DNA of 64,000 nucleotides from Desulfomicrobium escambiense DSM 10707 (GTDB taxonomy: Bacteria > Desulfobacterota > Desulfovibrionia > Desulfovibrionales > Desulfomicrobiaceae). Where the stretch lies: assembly GCF_000428825.1 (NCBI RefSeq), contig NZ_AUAR01000017.1, positions 35,356-99,355 of the forward strand, in the 5' to 3' direction. Position 1 is the stretch's first letter, and each line of letters starts with the position of its first letter. The notes under the pieces were generated by a model. That model saw only the letters and a list, made by a program, of their open reading frames with translations. It did not search any database and was not told where the DNA came from. The position numbers were made by a program, and so were the translations under genes. This document shows positions 16,649 through 25,172 of this stretch, one piece after another.

Positions 16649-17749
16649 TCACAGGTCGTACTGTTGGGCGATCCATTGACGATATTCGCCGGTTTGCACA
16701 TCGCGCCACCACGTTTCGTTTTCCAAATACCACTGAATCGCCTTGCGTATTCCCGTGGCAAAGCTTTCCTTGGTGGTGAAGCCCAGGATCATTTTCGTTT
16801 TAGTTGCGTCTATGGCGTATCGCCGATCATGCCCGGGCCGGTCGGTGACAAAGGTAATCAAATTCTCGGCCTTTCCTTTCAGTGCAGACTCGGCTTTGGG
16901 AAAAGCTTTCCGATTGCCTTCATCTTGCATGGCTTGATTCATCAACCCGCAGATTAGTCTGACAATATCGATATTGGCCCACTCGTTGTCGCCGCCGATA
17001 TTGAAACACTCGCCAACCTTGTCTGACTTGAGGATCAAATCGATGCCACGGCAATGGTCTTCCACATACAGCCAGTCGCGTATCTGCAAGCCGTCGCCGT
17101 ACACAGGCAACGGCCGGTCATCCAGGATATTGGTGATGACCAGAGGGATGAGCTTCTCGGGGAAGTGATATGGCCCGTAATTGTTCGAGCAGTTGCTGAT
17201 GGTCACCGGCAGACCATACGTTTCCATGTAGGCCCGAACCAGATGATCCGAAGCGGCCTTGCTCGCTGCATAGGGGGAGTTTGGCGCGTAGGGCGTTGTC
17301 TCCGTGAAGGCCGGGTCATCCGGCCCCAGAGTGCCATAGACCTCGTCAGTGGAAACGTGGTGAAAACGAACGGTTCTTTTCCCTTCCCACTCCTCCAGCC
17401 AGACCCGGCGGGCGGCCTTCAGCAGGCTGTGAGTGCCGACGATGTTCGTTTCGATAAAGGCATCCGGCCCGAGGATGGAGCGGTCCACGTGTGACTCGGC
17501 GGCGAAATGGACCAGCGTGTCGATCTCGTGCTTGCGGAGCAGTTCTTCAACCAGCGTCTGGTCAAGGATATTGCCATGCACAAACAGAAACTTGTCCGAA
17601 TCTTCCAGATCAGCAATATTGGCGCGATTGCCCGCATACGTCAGCGCATCCAAAACAATTACCATATCATCAGGATATTTCGCCCGCCAGTAGCGGGCGA
17701 AATTGGAGCCGATAAACCCTGCTCCTCCGGTGACCAATAGCCGGCTCAT
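16649..17749 (-). CDS. rmlB: dTDP-glucose 4,6-dehydratase
   Basis: A 366-residue short-chain dehydrogenase of the RmlB family. NAD-binding GGAGFIGSN is near residue 8, ESHVDRSI and STDEVYG follow, [10 protein letters not shown] carries the catalytic Tyr-x3-Lys, and [10 protein letters not shown] and [12 protein letters not shown] are RmlB-specific. It converts dTDP-glucose to dTDP-4-keto-6-deoxyglucose. Its ATG overlaps the rmlC stop by 4 bases, so rmlA-rmlC-rmlB are one transcript in that order. Slightly longer than the usual 340-360 residues but complete. Confidence 0.96.
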   Translation of the reverse strand: MSRLLVTGGAGFIGSNFARYWRAKYPDDMVIVLDALTYAGNRANIADLEDSDKFLFVHGNILDQTLVEELLRKHEIDTLVHFAAESHVDRSILGPDAFIETNIVGTHSLLKAARRVWLEEWEGKRTVRFHHVSTDEVYGTLGPDDPAFTETTPYAPNSPYAASKAASDHLVRAYMETYGLPVTISNCSNNYGPYHFPEKLIPLVITNILDDRPLPVYGDGLQIRDWLYVEDHCRGIDLILKSDKVGECFNIGGDNEWANIDIVRLICGLMNQAMQDEGNRKAFPKAESALKGKAENLITFVTDRPGHDRRYAIDATKTKMILGFTTKESFATGIRKAIQWYLENETWWRDVQTGEYRQWIAQQYDL

Positions 17750-18330
17750 TGTCTCATCTCCATCGCTGTGCGCCGGAAGGAGAACCCATCCGGAAACACC
17801 TCAGCCTCGACCAAGCGAGCGCCCTGCAGATCCTTGCCGGAGAGCACTGGCTCGCAATCCAGGGGCCAGAGGATATTCAGGTCCGGATCGTTCCAGACAA
17901 TGGAGCGCTCATGTTCGGGCGCATAGAAGTCCGTACACTTGTACATGAAAGCGGCCCGGTCGCTGAGTACGCAAAAGCCGTGCGCAAAGCCCGGCGGCAC
18001 CCAGAGCATACGCTTGTTCTCGGCCGAAAGCCGCACCCCGACCCATTTGCCGAACCACTTCGAGCCGCTGCGGATATCGACGGCCACGTCGAACACTTCG
18101 CCCTCTGCAACGCGCACCAGTTTACCTTGGGGCTGACGGATCTGGTAGTGCAGGCCGCGCAAAATCCCCCTGCCGGACAGGCTGTGATTGTCTTGCACGA
18201 AATCAAAATCGATCCCATTCTCGGCAAAGGTCTTACGTTGCCAAGTTTCCATGAAAAACCCGCGCTCGTCGCCAAAGACACGCGGCTCGATGATCACGAC
18301 ATCGGGGATTTCCGTTTTGATGAAGCGCAC
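17746..18330 (-). CDS. rmlC: dTDP-4-dehydrorhamnose 3,5-epimerase
   Basis: A 194-residue cupin of the RmlC family, with [36 protein letters not shown] (the HY pair with the catalytic His), [11 protein letters not shown] and [15 protein letters not shown]. It epimerises C3 and C5 of dTDP-4-keto-6-deoxyglucose. It lies 3 bases after rmlA and overlaps rmlB. No rmlD reductase gene follows within the window. Confidence 0.96.
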   Translation of the reverse strand: MRFIKTEIPDVVIIEPRVFGDERGFFMETWQRKTFAENGIDFDFVQDNHSLSGRGILRGLHYQIRQPQGKLVRVAEGEVFDVAVDIRSGSKWFGKWVGVRLSAENKRMLWVPPGFAHGFCVLSDRAAFMYKCTDFYAPEHERSIVWNDPDLNILWPLDCEPVLSGKDLQGARLVEAEVFPDGFSFRRTAMEMRQ

Positions 18331-18333
18331 CGT

Positions 18334-19218
18334 CTACTCCCCGCCGGACAAAATTTTCAGAAGATAGACGCCGTAACCGCTCTTTTTCTGCTCCTCGCCG
18401 AGTCGCCTAAGTTGCGAAGCATCAATGAAGCCCTGACGGTAGGCGATTTCTTCCGGACAGGCGATTTTAAGTCCCTGGCGCTTCTCGATGGTCTGAACGA
18501 ACAGGGAAGCTTCTAGCAGGTTGTCATGGGTGCCGGTATCGAGCCACGCGCTACCCCGGCCCAATTTCTCCAGGCAAAGGGCGCCGGATTCAAGGTAGCA
18601 TCGGTTCACATCCGTGATTTCCAACTCGCCCCGGGCCGACGGCGTTATGGACTTTGCGATGTCCACCACGGAACTGTCGTAAAAATACAAGCCGGTCACG
18701 GCATAGTTTGACTTGGGCTTTTCAGGCTTCTCTTCCAGCGACGTCATGTTTCCGTTCGCGTCGAAGCCCGCCACGCCGTATGCCCGCGGATCGGATACGT
18801 GATAACCGAAAACCGTCGCCCCGCTTTCCCTGGCCGCGGCCCGGCGCAGCTTTTCCGACAGCGTGTGGCCAAAAAAGATGTTGTCCCCGAGCACTAGGGC
18901 CGAGGGAGCACCATCCAGAAAATTTTCACCAATGATGAAAGCCTGGGCCAAACCATCAGGAGACGGCTGCTCAGCATACGAGAGCCGAATACCCCACTGG
19001 TTCCCATCGCCTAGAAGGCGTTCGAAAAACGGTAGGTCCAAGGGCGTGGAAATGACCAGGATATCCCTGATTCCCGCCAGCATGAGGGTGCTGAGCGGGT
19101 AGTAGATCATGGGCTTGTCATATACCGGCATGAGCTGCTTGCTGACCCCTTTGGTCAAGGGGTAGAGCCGGGTCCCGGACCCGCCGGCGAGTATGATGCC
19201 CTTGCGTTCGATATTCAC
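18334..19218 (-). CDS. rmlA: Glucose-1-phosphate thymidylyltransferase
   Basis: A 294-residue nucleotidyltransferase starting [20 protein letters not shown] with the signature [16 protein letters not shown]. It also has [11 protein letters not shown] and [17 protein letters not shown] features ([16 protein letters not shown]) of the short RmlA class. It makes dTDP-glucose, the precursor for dTDP-rhamnose. It is the first gene of the rmlACB group. A 74-base gap separates it from cysQ, so it could share the upstream transcript. Confidence 0.96.
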   Translation of the reverse strand: MNIERKGIILAGGSGTRLYPLTKGVSKQLMPVYDKPMIYYPLSTLMLAGIRDILVISTPLDLPFFERLLGDGNQWGIRLSYAEQPSPDGLAQAFIIGENFLDGAPSALVLGDNIFFGHTLSEKLRRAAARESGATVFGYHVSDPRAYGVAGFDANGNMTSLEEKPEKPKSNYAVTGLYFYDSSVVDIAKSITPSARGELEITDVNRCYLESGALCLEKLGRGSAWLDTGTHDNLLEASLFVQTIEKRQGLKIACPEEIAYRQGFIDASQLRRLGEEQKKSGYGVYLLKILSGGE

Positions 19219-19292
19219 AGACTAAAGCTCCTCACGGTCAATGCAACAAAGCAATCCATCCAAAACGTTCATCGCGTCGATCCGCACACATT

Positions 19293-20096
19293 TCACTGCA
19301 CAAGAAACCAGGGGTTGAGAAGATCTTCCTTGTTGTAGCGAAGCTCATCCCCTGTTTTCCAAGACGTAATTTTTTTTCCGGCGAATTTTACGATGGCGTG
19401 TCCGGCCGCGATATCCCACTCCATGGTCGGACCGAGCCGCGGATACATGTCCGCGGCACCTTCAGCGACTCGGCATATCTTGAGCGAACTCCCTGCCGGT
19501 ACGATCTCCACCTTGCCGCGCTCTTCCCGTACCTTTTCAACAAAAGCGGCAAACTCCGGCGAAGAGTGCGAACGAGAGCCCATGATGACCAAAGCATCCT
19601 CACCGCGGCCGGCCAAGGGCAAACGCAATCCCTTCCGGCATAGCTCGCCGTGGGCTGTCGAGGAGGGATTATCCACCCGAAAGGACCCGACTCCCGCCGC
19701 TGCGAAGAACAATTCTCTCGCCACAGGCGCAAAAACTACTCCACAAACGGGCTCGTGATCGTGGATCAACGCAATGTTGACGGTAAATTCCCCGTTTCGC
19801 TTGATGAACTCTTTCGTTCCATCAAGAGGATCCACGATCCAAAGCGGATTCCAGCCGCGCCGCTCAGTGTATGGAATGCTTCGCCCCTCTTCGCTGAGAA
19901 CCGAGTACGGGGTCTGCTCCAGAATGTTCATAATCACAGAATGCGCCGCACGATCCGCTTCGGTCAGGGGGGAGTTGTCACTCTTCAGTTCCACACCGTA
20001 CGCCGATGCGGCATACACATCCATGATGGCCCGGCCTGCCGTCACAGCCGCCTCAATGGCCGCGTCGAGACAGACTCGCAAATCAGCGGGAAACAT
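19293..20096 (-). CDS. cysQ: 3'(2'),5'-bisphosphate nucleotidase (PAP phosphatase)
   Basis: 267 residues from ATG at 20096 (a longer open frame upstream lies within cysC). The Li-sensitive phosphatase motifs are EEG (69-71) and WIVDPLDGTKEF (86-97), with PRLGPTMEWDIAAGHAI near the C-terminus giving the second metal site. It removes PAP, the by-product of PAPS-using sulfotransferases or PAPS reductase. It overlaps cysC by 14 bases, a tight functional pair in which one makes PAPS and the other clears PAP. Confidence 0.92.
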   Translation of the reverse strand: MFPADLRVCLDAAIEAAVTAGRAIMDVYAASAYGVELKSDNSPLTEADRAAHSVIMNILEQTPYSVLSEEGRSIPYTERRGWNPLWIVDPLDGTKEFIKRNGEFTVNIALIHDHEPVCGVVFAPVARELFFAAAGVGSFRVDNPSSTAHGELCRKGLRLPLAGRGEDALVIMGSRSHSSPEFAAFVEKVREERGKVEIVPAGSSLKICRVAEGAADMYPRLGPTMEWDIAAGHAIVKFAGKKITSWKTGDELRYNKEDLLNPWFLVQ

Positions 20097-20703
20097 GCTC
20101 TGGCTCCAGTTGCTCCATGACGAAGGACACAATCCGGTCAACACACCCCTGGACCGTGCAGGAATCAGTTTCCACAACCAGCGATGGGCTTAAAGGCTCT
20201 TCATAAGGCGCTGAAACTCCAGTGTAATTCTGAATCTTTCCGGCCCTGGCCAACTTGTACAAGCCCTTTACGTCCCGCTCTTCACAGACCTCCACGGGGC
20301 ACTTCACGTAAATCTCGAAAAAATCCCTCTCGCCGACAATCTCCCGCACCTTTTGTCGGTCCCTTTCCAAGGGTGAAATGAACGCGGTCAGGCACAGAAT
20401 CCCGGCGTCGAGGAAAAGTTTGACCATCTCAGCGATGCGCCGCAAATTCTCGGCCCGTGCCTCTGGCGAAAAACTCAAGTCTCCACAGAGGCCGTGACGG
20501 ACATTATCACCGTCGAAAACATATGTACGCATCCCACTCCGATACAGTTCCTCTTCAACCGCATGGGCGAGCGTGGACTTCCCGGATCCCGAGAGCCCCG
20601 TAAACCAAAACACCTTTGCGGGATGCCTGTTCAACGATTCTCGGGCCAAGCGGTCAATTTTGCCTCGGTAGACAACCGTATTTGGCGACTTGAGCATATT
20701 CAT
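20083..20703 (-). CDS. cysC: Adenylylsulfate (APS) kinase
   Basis: A 206-residue APS kinase with P-loop GLSGSGKST (36-44), DGDNVRHGLCGDLSFS, the lid region AFISPLERDR and KCPVEVCEERDVKGLYKLA, all typical of CysC. It phosphorylates APS to PAPS. A second in-frame ATG two codons later (20697) is an alternative start. In sulfate reducers dissimilatory sulfate reduction uses APS directly, so a cysC in a glycan locus suggests PAPS for sulfation. No sulfotransferase was recognised nearby. Confidence 0.93.
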   Translation of the reverse strand: MNMLKSPNTVVYRGKIDRLARESLNRHPAKVFWFTGLSGSGKSTLAHAVEEELYRSGMRTYVFDGDNVRHGLCGDLSFSPEARAENLRRIAEMVKLFLDAGILCLTAFISPLERDRQKVREIVGERDFFEIYVKCPVEVCEERDVKGLYKLARAGKIQNYTGVSAPYEEPLSPSLVVETDSCTVQGCVDRIVSFVMEQLEPEHVSR

Positions 20704-20876
20704 AATCAGGCCGAGCCTTAATCACCCCTTTCTTCTTAGGTCAACCGGCATTTCGGTATGACAAACCAGCGTTGCGTCACCCGACAGAGCCTGCCGTCTG
20801 ACGCGAATCTTTCCAGCCGGCCGAAAACACCGACCCATATCAGCAAACGGCGCTTTTGACCAAGCACGCACCCCAC

Positions 20877-22754
20877 TCACAAACTGTGAACCCGTGCATC
20901 TTTGGCCGGAACATATTCAGGCACCAACGCTTCAAGCCCCCGTCTGACAGCCTCGACTTCAAAACACCGTACAGCCTCCAGTAGGGATGACAATGTTGCG
21001 TCAATATCAACCGTTGCCCTATCTGATCGCAGCACCATGATTTTCTCATGCCCAGTCTCAAGCACATCCTCACCCGCCGTAATCAGTTCCTCGTAAAGCT
21101 TCTCGCCCGGCCGCAGACCTGTAAACCTGATCTTGATCTCCGCCGGATCCTTGCCCGAGAGCACAATCAAATCTCGGGCCAGATCCGCGATTCGCACGGG
21201 CTTGCCCATCTTCAGCACGAAAATTTCCCCTCCCCGGCCCTGAGCTCCTGCCTGCACGATGAGCTGGGCCGCCTCGGGGATGGTCATGAAGTAGCGGGTC
21301 ACTTCGGGATGGGTGACCGTGACCGGACCGCCGCGTTCGATCTGGTCGCGGAAAAGAGGGATGACCGAGCCCGACGAGCCCAGCACGTTGCCGAAGCGCA
21401 CGGCCATGAACAATGTCCTGCCGCCCGCGAAACCGTGCATCATGAGTTCGGCCACGCGCTTGGACGCCCCCATGACATTTGTCGGCCGTACGGCCTTGTC
21501 CGTGGACACGAGCACGAAGCGCTCCACCCCGTGCCGGACCGAAGCCTCCATGACGGTGCGCGAGCCGACGATGTTGTTCGTCACGGCCTGCCAGGGGTTG
21601 AGCTCCAGCATGGGCACGTGCTTGTAGGCCGCTGCATGGAAGACCACGTGCGGCTGGTGCGTGCGGAACACGGTCTCCACCAGGGGCACGTCCTGCACCT
21701 GCCCGAGGACGGGCACGTAACTCGCGAAGCCCCGTTGGTGCACGAGTTCCATTTCGATGGAATACAGGTTCTCTTCCCCAGCATCGAAGAGCACGAGCTT
21801 CCGGGGGCCGAAGCGGATGATCTGGCGACACAGCTCCGATCCGATGGAACCCCCGGCACCCGTCACCAGCACCACCTTGTCCGCAAGGTACCCCTTGATC
21901 CCAACTTCATCGAGGTGCACTTCCTCGCGGCCCAGCAGGTCCTCGTAGCGCACGTCGCGCAGGGCCTTGACCGAAACCTTGCCGCTGGCGATGTCAGCCA
22001 GGGCGGGCAGCTTTTTGATGCGAACCTGCGCGGCCTCGCATGCCTCCATGACCCGTCGCAGGTTGTCCCCGCTCTGGGCTGCGCTGACCAGCACCTCTTC
22101 GGCCCGGATCATCCCGATCATCCGGCCCAGCTCCTCCAGGGGACCGAACACGGGAAGACCGTGGATGCGGCGCCCGATGCAAGACGGATCGCTGTCCACA
22201 AAACCGACCAAGCTCAGGCCGGAATCCCGGACCTCCAGAATCTCCTTTGCGATCCTCGCCCCCACGTCATCGGCCCCGACGATCAGGGCTCGCACGCCGG
22301 GCGCCGGAGCGCACAGCATCCCCGGCAGCAGGGCCGAGAACACGGCCCTGGGCCGGAAAGAAAATTCGTACACCGAGCGGATGAAAACCCGCGCCCCGCA
22401 GGCGAAGACGAACGCCAGCAGAGGGTCCAGAATGAAGACCGACCGCGGGTAGCCCTGGAAGTGGGACGCGAAGACGACCCAGATAATGAGCGCCACCTCG
22501 GCCATGAACACGGCCCGTGCGATCCGCCACAGGTCCGACAGGCCGGTGTAGCGCCACATGCCGCGATACAGGCCGGTCAGGAGAAAGAAAGCGAGTTTGA
22601 AGGCCACGGCCAGAGGCAGGAGACTCAGCATCTGGCGGAAGAAATCCGGGGGGATGTCGAATTCGAAACGCAGCAGGAAGGCGATAACCAGAGCCAGGGC
22701 AAACAGCCCTGATTCGCCGATGATCATGATGTAGAAATTGGCATTGCGAAACAT
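20877..22754 (-). CDS. PglF/CapD-type membrane nucleotide-sugar 4,6-dehydratase
   Basis: 625 residues from ATG at 22754 (longer upstream reading lies in the aminotransferase gene). Four N-terminal transmembrane helices are followed by a CoA-binding-like Rossmann domain (RALIVGADDVGARIAKEI, about 155-172), then the catalytic SDR domain starting VVLVTGAGGSIGSELC (294-309), with STDKAVRPTNVMGASKR. PglF, WbpM and FlaA1 enzymes of this type convert UDP-GlcNAc to the 4-keto-6-deoxy sugar. Next to pglE and pglD homologues it should start UDP-diNAcBac-like sugar synthesis. Confidence 0.92.
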   Translation of the reverse strand: MFRNANFYIMIIGESGLFALALVIAFLLRFEFDIPPDFFRQMLSLLPLAVAFKLAFFLLTGLYRGMWRYTGLSDLWRIARAVFMAEVALIIWVVFASHFQGYPRSVFILDPLLAFVFACGARVFIRSVYEFSFRPRAVFSALLPGMLCAPAPGVRALIVGADDVGARIAKEILEVRDSGLSLVGFVDSDPSCIGRRIHGLPVFGPLEELGRMIGMIRAEEVLVSAAQSGDNLRRVMEACEAAQVRIKKLPALADIASGKVSVKALRDVRYEDLLGREEVHLDEVGIKGYLADKVVLVTGAGGSIGSELCRQIIRFGPRKLVLFDAGEENLYSIEMELVHQRGFASYVPVLGQVQDVPLVETVFRTHQPHVVFHAAAYKHVPMLELNPWQAVTNNIVGSRTVMEASVRHGVERFVLVSTDKAVRPTNVMGASKRVAELMMHGFAGGRTLFMAVRFGNVLGSSGSVIPLFRDQIERGGPVTVTHPEVTRYFMTIPEAAQLIVQAGAQGRGGEIFVLKMGKPVRIADLARDLIVLSGKDPAEIKIRFTGLRPGEKLYEELITAGEDVLETGHEKIMVLRSDRATVDIDATLSSLLEAVRCFEVEAVRRGLEALVPEYVPAKDARVHSL

Positions 22755-22768
22755 GTTCACACCACGCC

Positions 22769-23947
22769 TCACCCGTTCATCGCACGACGGATCACCTGCT
22801 CCACAGCGTCGGCGTACCTTTCCATGTCGCACCGGGAAAGTGTCGGGTGGACAAGGAGCAGAAGGCTTCGCCGCCCCAGATCTCCAGCCACGGGCAAAGG
22901 ATTTACCGGCGCCAGGCCGGCCTGCACAAAAGCCTGCTCCCTGTACATCTCCGGGCAGATACCCGCCAGGCACGGAAAACCCGCCGCATTTACTTCCGCA
23001 ACGATCCGGTCCCTGTCCCAGCCGGTCCGGAGTCTGGCGGCTTCGAGAGTAAGGTAAAATTTATAGTAGGCATGATAATAATCCGACCCGGGCACAGCAA
23101 CGTGCACTCCCGGCAAGGTCTCCAGCCTCTCGGTCAAACACCTGGCATGGACCCTGCGGGAAGCGACCCAGCCGTCCAGCTTGCGCAGCTGCACCCGACC
23201 GATGGCGGCCTGCATCTCGGTCATACGCCAGTTGGTCCCGAACGACTCGTGCACCCAGCGAAAACCCGCCGGATGATCAGTACGATGCACAGCGTCCCAC
23301 TCTTTGCCGTGATCCTTGTAGGCCCAGGCTTTTTTCCAGGCGTCGTCATCGTCCAGCAGCAACATCCCACCTTCGCCGCCGGTGGTCATGATCTTGTCCT
23401 GGCAAAAGGAGAACGCAGCGGCATGGCCGATGCTTCCCACCGGCCTGCCCTTGTAGCAGGCGCCGTGGGCCTGGGCGCAATCCTCGATGACGAGAAGGCC
23501 TCGCTCCCGCGCCAGCTCCATGATCGGATCCATGTCGCAGGGCCACCCGACCAAATGCACGCAGATGACGGCCCGGGTCCGAGGCGTGAGGACCCGGGAG
23601 ATGGTTTTCGCCGAGACATTGCGAGAAATGGGGTCCACATCCGCGAGCACCGGCACGGCGCCCCGAGCCACTGCGCAGCTCGCCGAGGCGATGAAGGACC
23701 AGCAGGTGGTCACCACCTCGTCGCCGGGGCCGATGCCGAAGGCCTGGAGGGCAAGTTCGAGTGCCACGGTCCCGTTGGCCAAGGAAATGGCGTGTTTTCG
23801 GCCGACGTAGGCGGCGAACTCATCTTCGAACCGGCGGCACTCCTCGCCTGTCCAGTAATTGACCTTGCCCGATTCCAGCACACGCATGGCAGCGAAGCGC
23901 TCATCTTCGGCAAAAACAGGCCAGGAGGGAAATTCAGCCTTCAGCAT
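22769..23947 (-). CDS. PglE-like DegT/DnrJ/EryC1 PLP-dependent aminotransferase
   Basis: 392 residues from ATG at 23947. The aspartate-aminotransferase fold of the DegT family is shown by SLANGTVALELALQAFGIGPG, EDCAQAHGA with PLP-binding D156, and FSFCQDKIMTTGGEGG with the Schiff-base lysine K185. It transfers an amino group to the 4-keto sugar made by the PglF-like enzyme. The start overlaps the acetyltransferase stop by 7 bases. The gene order D-E-F within one operon supports a bacillosamine-type sugar. Confidence 0.92.
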   Translation of the reverse strand: MLKAEFPSWPVFAEDERFAAMRVLESGKVNYWTGEECRRFEDEFAAYVGRKHAISLANGTVALELALQAFGIGPGDEVVTTCWSFIASASCAVARGAVPVLADVDPISRNVSAKTISRVLTPRTRAVICVHLVGWPCDMDPIMELARERGLLVIEDCAQAHGACYKGRPVGSIGHAAAFSFCQDKIMTTGGEGGMLLLDDDDAWKKAWAYKDHGKEWDAVHRTDHPAGFRWVHESFGTNWRMTEMQAAIGRVQLRKLDGWVASRRVHARCLTERLETLPGVHVAVPGSDYYHAYYKFYLTLEAARLRTGWDRDRIVAEVNAAGFPCLAGICPEMYREQAFVQAGLAPVNPLPVAGDLGRRSLLLLVHPTLSRCDMERYADAVEQVIRRAMNG

Positions 23948-24564
23948 GACGCCTGAAACCTCACTATTCGAGCTGGGGAGCCCACGACAACCGCATTGTC
24001 CGGGATATCCCGCAACACGGTCGCTCCCGCGCCAACCATGACGTTGGTCCCAATGCGGACGCCCTGTATGACAACGCTGCCGATCCCCACCCACGTGCCG
24101 TCGCCAATCGTGACGCCACCGCCGATATTCGCGCCAGGGCAAACGTGCACAAAATCCCCCACACGACAATCGTGATCGATCGTAGCTCCGGTATTGACGA
24201 TGCAATGCCGACCTATATTGCTGTCAGGTTGCACCACAGCCCCTGCGCAAATCACGGATCCCTGGCCGATCCGGGCCGTCGGATCAACCCAGGCCGTCGC
24301 ATGGATGGCTTCAACCCAACAAGCGTCACGGCACATCCCGACTACCTGTCTTCTGATCATGCAATCGCCTATCGCGACAATGGCTTGTCCCGCACGCCGC
24401 GCAAAATCAGCAACTGTCCCAAGAACGGGCGTATCAGACACGGCCCTGCCGACCAACTCCTCATCATCGTCATAAAAACCAAGGACAGCCGTCTGCGACG
24501 AACGCAAAACTCCAAGGACAACCTTTCCGTGGCCACTGGCCCCAAGAATGCAGACTCCGTTCAT
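23941..24564 (-). CDS. PglD/NeuD-family sugar O/N-acetyltransferase
   Basis: A 207-residue protein. The N-terminal Rossmann-like part (CILGASGHGKVVLGVLRSS, GFYDDDEELVG) is followed by a left-handed beta-helix of hexapeptide repeats (NTGATIDHDCRVGDFVHVCP, GGGVTIGDGTWVGIGSVV). The His in the ATIDHDC region is the usual catalytic base. PglD acetylates the 4-amino group of the UDP-sugar. It overlaps pglC by 4 bases and pglE by 7. Confidence 0.92.
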   Translation of the reverse strand: MNGVCILGASGHGKVVLGVLRSSQTAVLGFYDDDEELVGRAVSDTPVLGTVADFARRAGQAIVAIGDCMIRRQVVGMCRDACWVEAIHATAWVDPTARIGQGSVICAGAVVQPDSNIGRHCIVNTGATIDHDCRVGDFVHVCPGANIGGGVTIGDGTWVGIGSVVIQGVRIGTNVMVGAGATVLRDIPDNAVVVGSPARIVRFQASC

Positions 24565-25172
24565 TCACCTCTCCGTAAATCGCCCGAACCGGTGAACCTC
24601 GGCATGGTCTCGTGCCCTTCCGAACTGATCCCTTGCCGCAGAAAAACCGACCGTACCGTCAGCCACAGGATCTTCAGATCCAACCATATACTTTGGTTGT
24701 CCACATACCAGACATCAAGAGCGAACCGCTCCTCCCAGCCAAGGGCATTGCGCCCGTTGACCTGGGCCCACCCCGTGATACCGGGCTTCACTTCGTGACG
24801 CCGCGCCTGTTTCGGCGAGTACAGCGGCAGATACTCCATCAGGAGGGGACGTGGGCCGACGAGGCTCATGTCTCCTGTGAGCACGTTCCACAACTCGGGC
24901 AACTCATCCAAGGAGGTGGACCGCAGGAAACGCCCGAACGCGGTCAGTCGCTGCGAATCCGGCAGAAGGTTCCCCCGCCCGTCCGTGGCCCTCGCCATGG
25001 TTCGGAACTTGATCATGTGGAACGGATGCCCCCCCAACCCCGGCCGGGTCTGCACGAATAGAACCGGGCAGCCCATGGCGGCCCACACAGCCAAGGCGAC
25101 CAGCACGAGCAGCGGCGCCAGCGCGAGCAGCAACCCCGCCGAAACCAGGATATCGACGATCCGCTTGATCAT
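24561..25172 (-). CDS. PglC-like undecaprenyl-phosphate sugar-1-phosphate transferase
   Basis: 203 residues from ATG at 25172, which overlaps the pglB stop (ATGA). It has one N-terminal re-entrant membrane helix, then FVQTRPGLGG, IKFRTM (54-59), TSLDELPELWNVLTGD with the catalytic Asp-Glu pair at 89-90, VGPRPLLMEY and KPGITGWAQVNGRN. This is the small monotopic phosphoglycosyltransferase that puts the first sugar phosphate on undecaprenyl phosphate for N-glycan assembly. It is the second initiating enzyme of the locus, besides the WbaP-like one at the left edge. Confidence 0.93.
   Translation of the reverse strand: MIKRIVDILVSAGLLLALAPLLVLVALAVWAAMGCPVLFVQTRPGLGGHPFHMIKFRTMARATDGRGNLLPDSQRLTAFGRFLRSTSLDELPELWNVLTGDMSLVGPRPLLMEYLPLYSPKQARRHEVKPGITGWAQVNGRNALGWEERFALDVWYVDNQSIWLDLKILWLTVRSVFLRQGISSEGHETMPRFTGSGDLRRGE

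Noticed and set aside
21048..22712. Long plus-strand open frame opposite the PglF-like gene
   Set aside because: It lies antisense to a clear PglF/CapD gene, is rich in His, Gln and Asp as expected for an antisense frame of GC-rich coding DNA, and has no domain.
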